Assembly (NCBI GenBank): GCA_018830205.1
Contig: JAHJSX010000175.1
Location: forward strand, 1-7,286
Reading direction: 5' to 3'
Length of the DNA stretch: 7,286 nucleotides
Source of the DNA: an archaeon
GTDB taxonomy: Archaea > Hydrothermarchaeota > Hydrothermarchaeia > Hydrothermarchaeales > Hydrothermarchaeaceae
Shown: piece after piece, positions 5,627 through 7,286 of the stretch
Layout: each line of letters opens with the position of its first letter
How positions within the stretch are numbered: the stretch's first letter is position 1
Translations under genes and position numbers: made by a program
Notes under the pieces: generated by a model
Database searches by the model: none
What the model was told of the DNA's origin: nothing
What the model saw: the letters and a program-made list of their open reading frames with translations, nothing else

Positions 5627-6130
5627 TTGGAGAGAGTCTACATTGATACATGCGCGTGGTGCAGACCTTTCGATAAGCCAACGCCCAGAACTACAAAAGA
5701 AACCGATGCGCTGCATAGAATACTTTCACTGGCAGATGAAGGAAAAATAGAAATCATCGGCTCGGGTGTTGTTCTATTCGAGGTATCGATGATTGACGTC
5801 GCTGAAAAGAGAGACGCGATTTCTGCGCTTATCCGCAAATCAGCTAACATGTTCGCTGAAGTTACAGAAGAGGCAGAGAGGTTGGCAGTAGATCTCACGA
5901 ATAAATGCAAATTAGACAGCGTGGACTCTGCTCACATCGCAACTGCGGTCAGGGGCAATGCGGGCGTATTTTTAACCACCGATGACGAAATATTAGACAA
6001 AAAAGACTGCATATCCAAATTTGGAATAGTTGTTAAGAATCCTGCAGATTATATTAAAGTGGTGCAAGATGAACAGCGCTGTATCTGCGGAAGTTGTTAT
6101 GAGAAAGGCCCTGAATATTTTAAAAAGTGA
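5627..6130 (+). CDS. PIN-domain ribonuclease, putative VapC-type toxin
   Basis: This 167-residue PIN protein is not closely similar to the one at 5019. The catalytic acids appear as D7 in VYIDTCAWCRPFD, E52 in VLFEVSM, D100 in VDSAHIATA and D119 in FLTTDDEIL, so the active site looks complete. The IDTCxWCRPFD opening is typical of an archaeal PIN subgroup. The start is TTG, chosen because GGTGA lies four bases upstream and the first strand begins at residue 3. The core ends at NPADYI (138-143). The last 20 or so residues, including CxCxxC (152-157), are encoded where the next gene overlaps in another frame and may be a by-product of that overlap. The gene lies just after the second copy of the direct repeat and has its own box A-like element at 5588-5596. 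Confidence 0.9.
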   Translation: MERVYIDTCAWCRPFDKPTPRTTKETDALHRILSLADEGKIEIIGSGVVLFEVSMIDVAEKRDAISALIRKSANMFAEVTEEAERLAVDLTNKCKLDSVDSAHIATAVRGNAGVFLTTDDEILDKKDCISKFGIVVKNPADYIKVVQDEQRCICGSCYEKGPEYFKK

Positions 6131-6275
6131 GTTGAGCAGGGAAGAGTACCTTACCTATCTTGAAGCGATTACTCCAAGAATAGGCGATGCCACCAAAGAA
6201 CTCAAAGATGTGACCAAAGCTCTTGACCTGAAAACTGTTATAGAAGACGCAAGAAAATTTCAGGCAACGTCTTGA
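6069..6275 (+). CDS. Small helical protein, possible antitoxin of the overlapping PIN toxin
   Basis: This 68-residue protein overlaps the 3' end of the PIN gene by 62 bases in a different frame. It is helical and charged (VVMRKALNILKSELSREEYL at 9-28, then TKELKDVTKALDLKTVIEDARK). The pattern resembles short archaeal hypothetical proteins commonly found next to PIN genes, which fits an antitoxin, though no DNA-binding motif is seen. The ATG has GGTG five bases upstream; an upstream in-frame ATG (6030) lies deep in the PIN gene and adds an unlikely hydrophobic leader. Toxin-before-antitoxin order is the reverse of most vapBC operons. The deep overlap suggests coupled translation. A U-rich terminator-like tract follows. 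Confidence 0.72.
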   Translation: MNSAVSAEVVMRKALNILKSELSREEYLTYLEAITPRIGDATKELKDVTKALDLKTVIEDARKFQATS

Positions 6276-6282
6276 GAGACCG

Positions 6283-6295
6283 TTTTTTTATTTTT
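6283..6295 (+). terminator. T-rich terminator-like tract after the second PIN module
   Basis: Seven T, one A and five T follow the small gene's stop by seven bases. Archaeal RNA polymerase commonly stops at such tracts without a hairpin. Confidence 0.5.
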
Positions 6296-6298
6296 GAT

Positions 6299-6316
6299 AA
6301 TTGCAAACTTGCACGG
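6299..6316 (+). repeat. Short partial third copy of the repeat start
   Basis: AATTGCAAACTTGCACGG matches the first 18 bases of copy 2 (from 5499) at 15 positions, in the same orientation, and lies just after the second PIN module. Beyond it the sequence diverges, although an inverted repeat follows as in the full copies. At 18 bases the match could be chance, but its position at a module edge is suggestive. Confidence 0.4.
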
Positions 6317-6342
6317 GTTTAAACTTTCTAGAAAATAACCCG
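6314..6342. other. Inverted repeat in the AT-rich intergenic region
   Basis: CGGGTT (6314-6319) pairs with AACCCG (6337-6342), and a perfect ten-base palindrome, TTTCTAGAAA (6325-6334), lies inside. It follows the partial third repeat directly. The rest of 6276-6572 is AT-rich with TATA-like strings and no convincing gene. Confidence 0.45.
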
Positions 6343-6464
6343 ATAAAAGTGACTTTTGTTTAAAAAATATTCAGCAAAAACCGTTGATTTGCATCCAAAT
6401 AATCTGATTGCATAGTATAGTATAAATTATGGAGATTGTATCCGAGCAGTTCCGGTATATACCT

Positions 6465-6492
6465 GTATATAAAATATTTCCCAATTATATAT
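6465..6492 (+). promoter_or_regulatory. Probable promoter region of the propeller gene
   Basis: Two TATA-like strings, GTATATAAAAT (6465-6475) and TTATATAT (6485-6492), precede the gene. Either would give a leader of about 60-80 bases ending in the strong AGGAGGT site. Another TATA-like run (AGTATAGTATAAATT, about 6414-6428) lies further up. Which one is used cannot be told. Confidence 0.4.
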
Positions 6493-6572
6493 GTACATCT
6501 TTTTAGAAAAATAAGAGGGCTATAAGGCCAGCATAGATGACATGCGTTGTGGTAATAGGAGGTATTGGGAAA

Positions 6573-7286
6573 ATGGGAACATCAGGAGAGGTTGGGAATA
6601 GAAAAATAGTATTCGTGATTTTGGGATTTTTGGTTTCGCTGGCTTTTTGCGGGACCGTATGGGCGGTGTCTGTGCAGGCAGAAGATGATTTTTACGAAGT
6701 GTTCATGGACACCGAATTACACGGCATTGTGTATGAGATAACGGGCAATGTCGAGACGATTACAGATTACAATCATGAGGTCACAATCGTAAGGGAGGGG
6801 GAAACCATAACGATAAACGGAATCGTGTACAGTGCACAGGAGGATGAGCGCGAGTTCGAGAGGTTGAACGATAGATTTGAGCGTTTGAAACGACGCGCTT
6901 CCCAGCCGCAGAGTACGGGCACACTCTACAGTGCTCCCGAGTATTACGAAGCCGATAGTTCTGCAGTGACAGGTAACTCTTGGCTTATGTATGCTCAGAA
7001 CCCTCAGCGTACAAATCATTATGGTGACGGTTATGCGGTGATAGATTGGCAGGGAGATGGGTCAAACCTCATATGGTCCATGCAGGCAGAAGCAACCGAT
7101 GAGTGGAGCATGCCGGTAATACATGACAATTTGTACCTGTGGCATGGCCCTTACTGGCAAGAGGAACCGGGCGACCCTCTGGGTAAATTCGGGGCTTATG
7201 ACCTGCATACTGGCGACCCGATATGGACGATAAGCAACGACAACGATACGGTCGGATGTCCCGAAAACATGAGGCTTGAATACCTC
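6573..7286 (+). CDS. Secreted PQQ-type (BamB-like) beta-propeller protein, partial (C-terminus beyond window)
   Basis: The frame is open from the ATG to the window end (238 codons). A basic start (GNRK, 8-11) and hydrophobic stretch (12-31) end in TVWA and then SVQA, a signal peptide with likely cleavage near residue 31 or 36. Residues 37-130 are charged and unassigned. From about 133 the pattern SWLMYAQNPQRTNHYG is the usual opening of PQQ-like/BamB-like propeller blades. It is followed by LIWSMQAEATDEWSMPVIHDNLYLW and GAYDLHTGDPIWT, which match the blade pattern of a strand, xGxxxW and then a display strand. Such proteins lie outside the membrane and serve as scaffolds or enzymes; quinone binding is not implied. 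AGGAGGT (6557-6563) nine bases upstream fixes the start. An in-frame ATG at 6537 is less likely because it would put the ribosome site inside the gene. Confidence 0.82.
   Translation, partial: MGTSGEVGNRKIVFVILGFLVSLAFCGTVWAVSVQAEDDFYEVFMDTELHGIVYEITGNVETITDYNHEVTIVREGETITINGIVYSAQEDEREFERLNDRFERLKRRASQPQSTGTLYSAPEYYEADSSAVTGNSWLMYAQNPQRTNHYGDGYAVIDWQGDGSNLIWSMQAEATDEWSMPVIHDNLYLWHGPYWQEEPGDPLGKFGAYDLHTGDPIWTISNDNDTVGCPENMRLEYL

Noticed and set aside
6429..6506. 25-codon ORF in the AT-rich region before the propeller gene
   Set aside because: It is very short, lacks a ribosome site and overlaps the probable promoter strings.
6717..7019. 100-codon minus-strand ORF
   Set aside because: It lies opposite the propeller gene, whose signal peptide, ribosome site and blade motifs make it clearly the coding strand.

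Overview
The window reads as archaeal, probably a euryarchaeon of the methanogen or anaerobic-methanotroph kind. Supporting signs are an FmdE-domain protein (a family tied to formylmethanofuran dehydrogenase operons), TATA-like box A elements about 25 bases before several starts, apparently leaderless genes beside genes with GGAGG or GGTGA ribosome binding sites, non-ATG starts, and PIN and RelE toxins of archaeal type. The species cannot be named from the sequence.

Left half (1-4073, all minus strand): four tightly packed genes that look like one operon, read from right to left. First is a 645-residue secreted/membrane protein made of two related modules with a second signal-peptide-like segment in the middle. 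One base later comes an FmdE-domain protein with a C-terminal zinc ribbon. Fifteen bases later comes a class I SAM-dependent methyltransferase. Three bases later comes an adenylosuccinate-lyase-like protein, cut by the window edge, whose frame is intact but which lacks both conserved catalytic segments of its superfamily. The substrate of this set is unknown.

Middle (4074-6300): a small toxin-antitoxin island. A RelB/RelE-type pair on the minus strand (4354-4835) is divergent from a PIN-domain ribonuclease on the plus strand (5019-5414). A near-perfect direct repeat of about 70 bases lies on each side (4120-4188 and 5500-5568). A second PIN ribonuclease follows (5627-6130), overlapped by 62 bases by a small gene that may be its antitoxin (6069-6275). 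A short partial copy of the same repeat lies just after that pair (6299-6316). The three repeat copies therefore mark the edges of the toxin modules.

Right end (6301-7286): an AT-rich intergenic stretch with promoter-like sequences, then the start of a secreted protein whose mature part begins what looks like a PQQ-type (BamB-like) beta-propeller. It runs off the window.

The strongest leads are the lyase-like gene without catalytic motifs inside the FmdE/methyltransferase operon, the two-module membrane protein that starts that operon, and the repeat-bounded toxin island.
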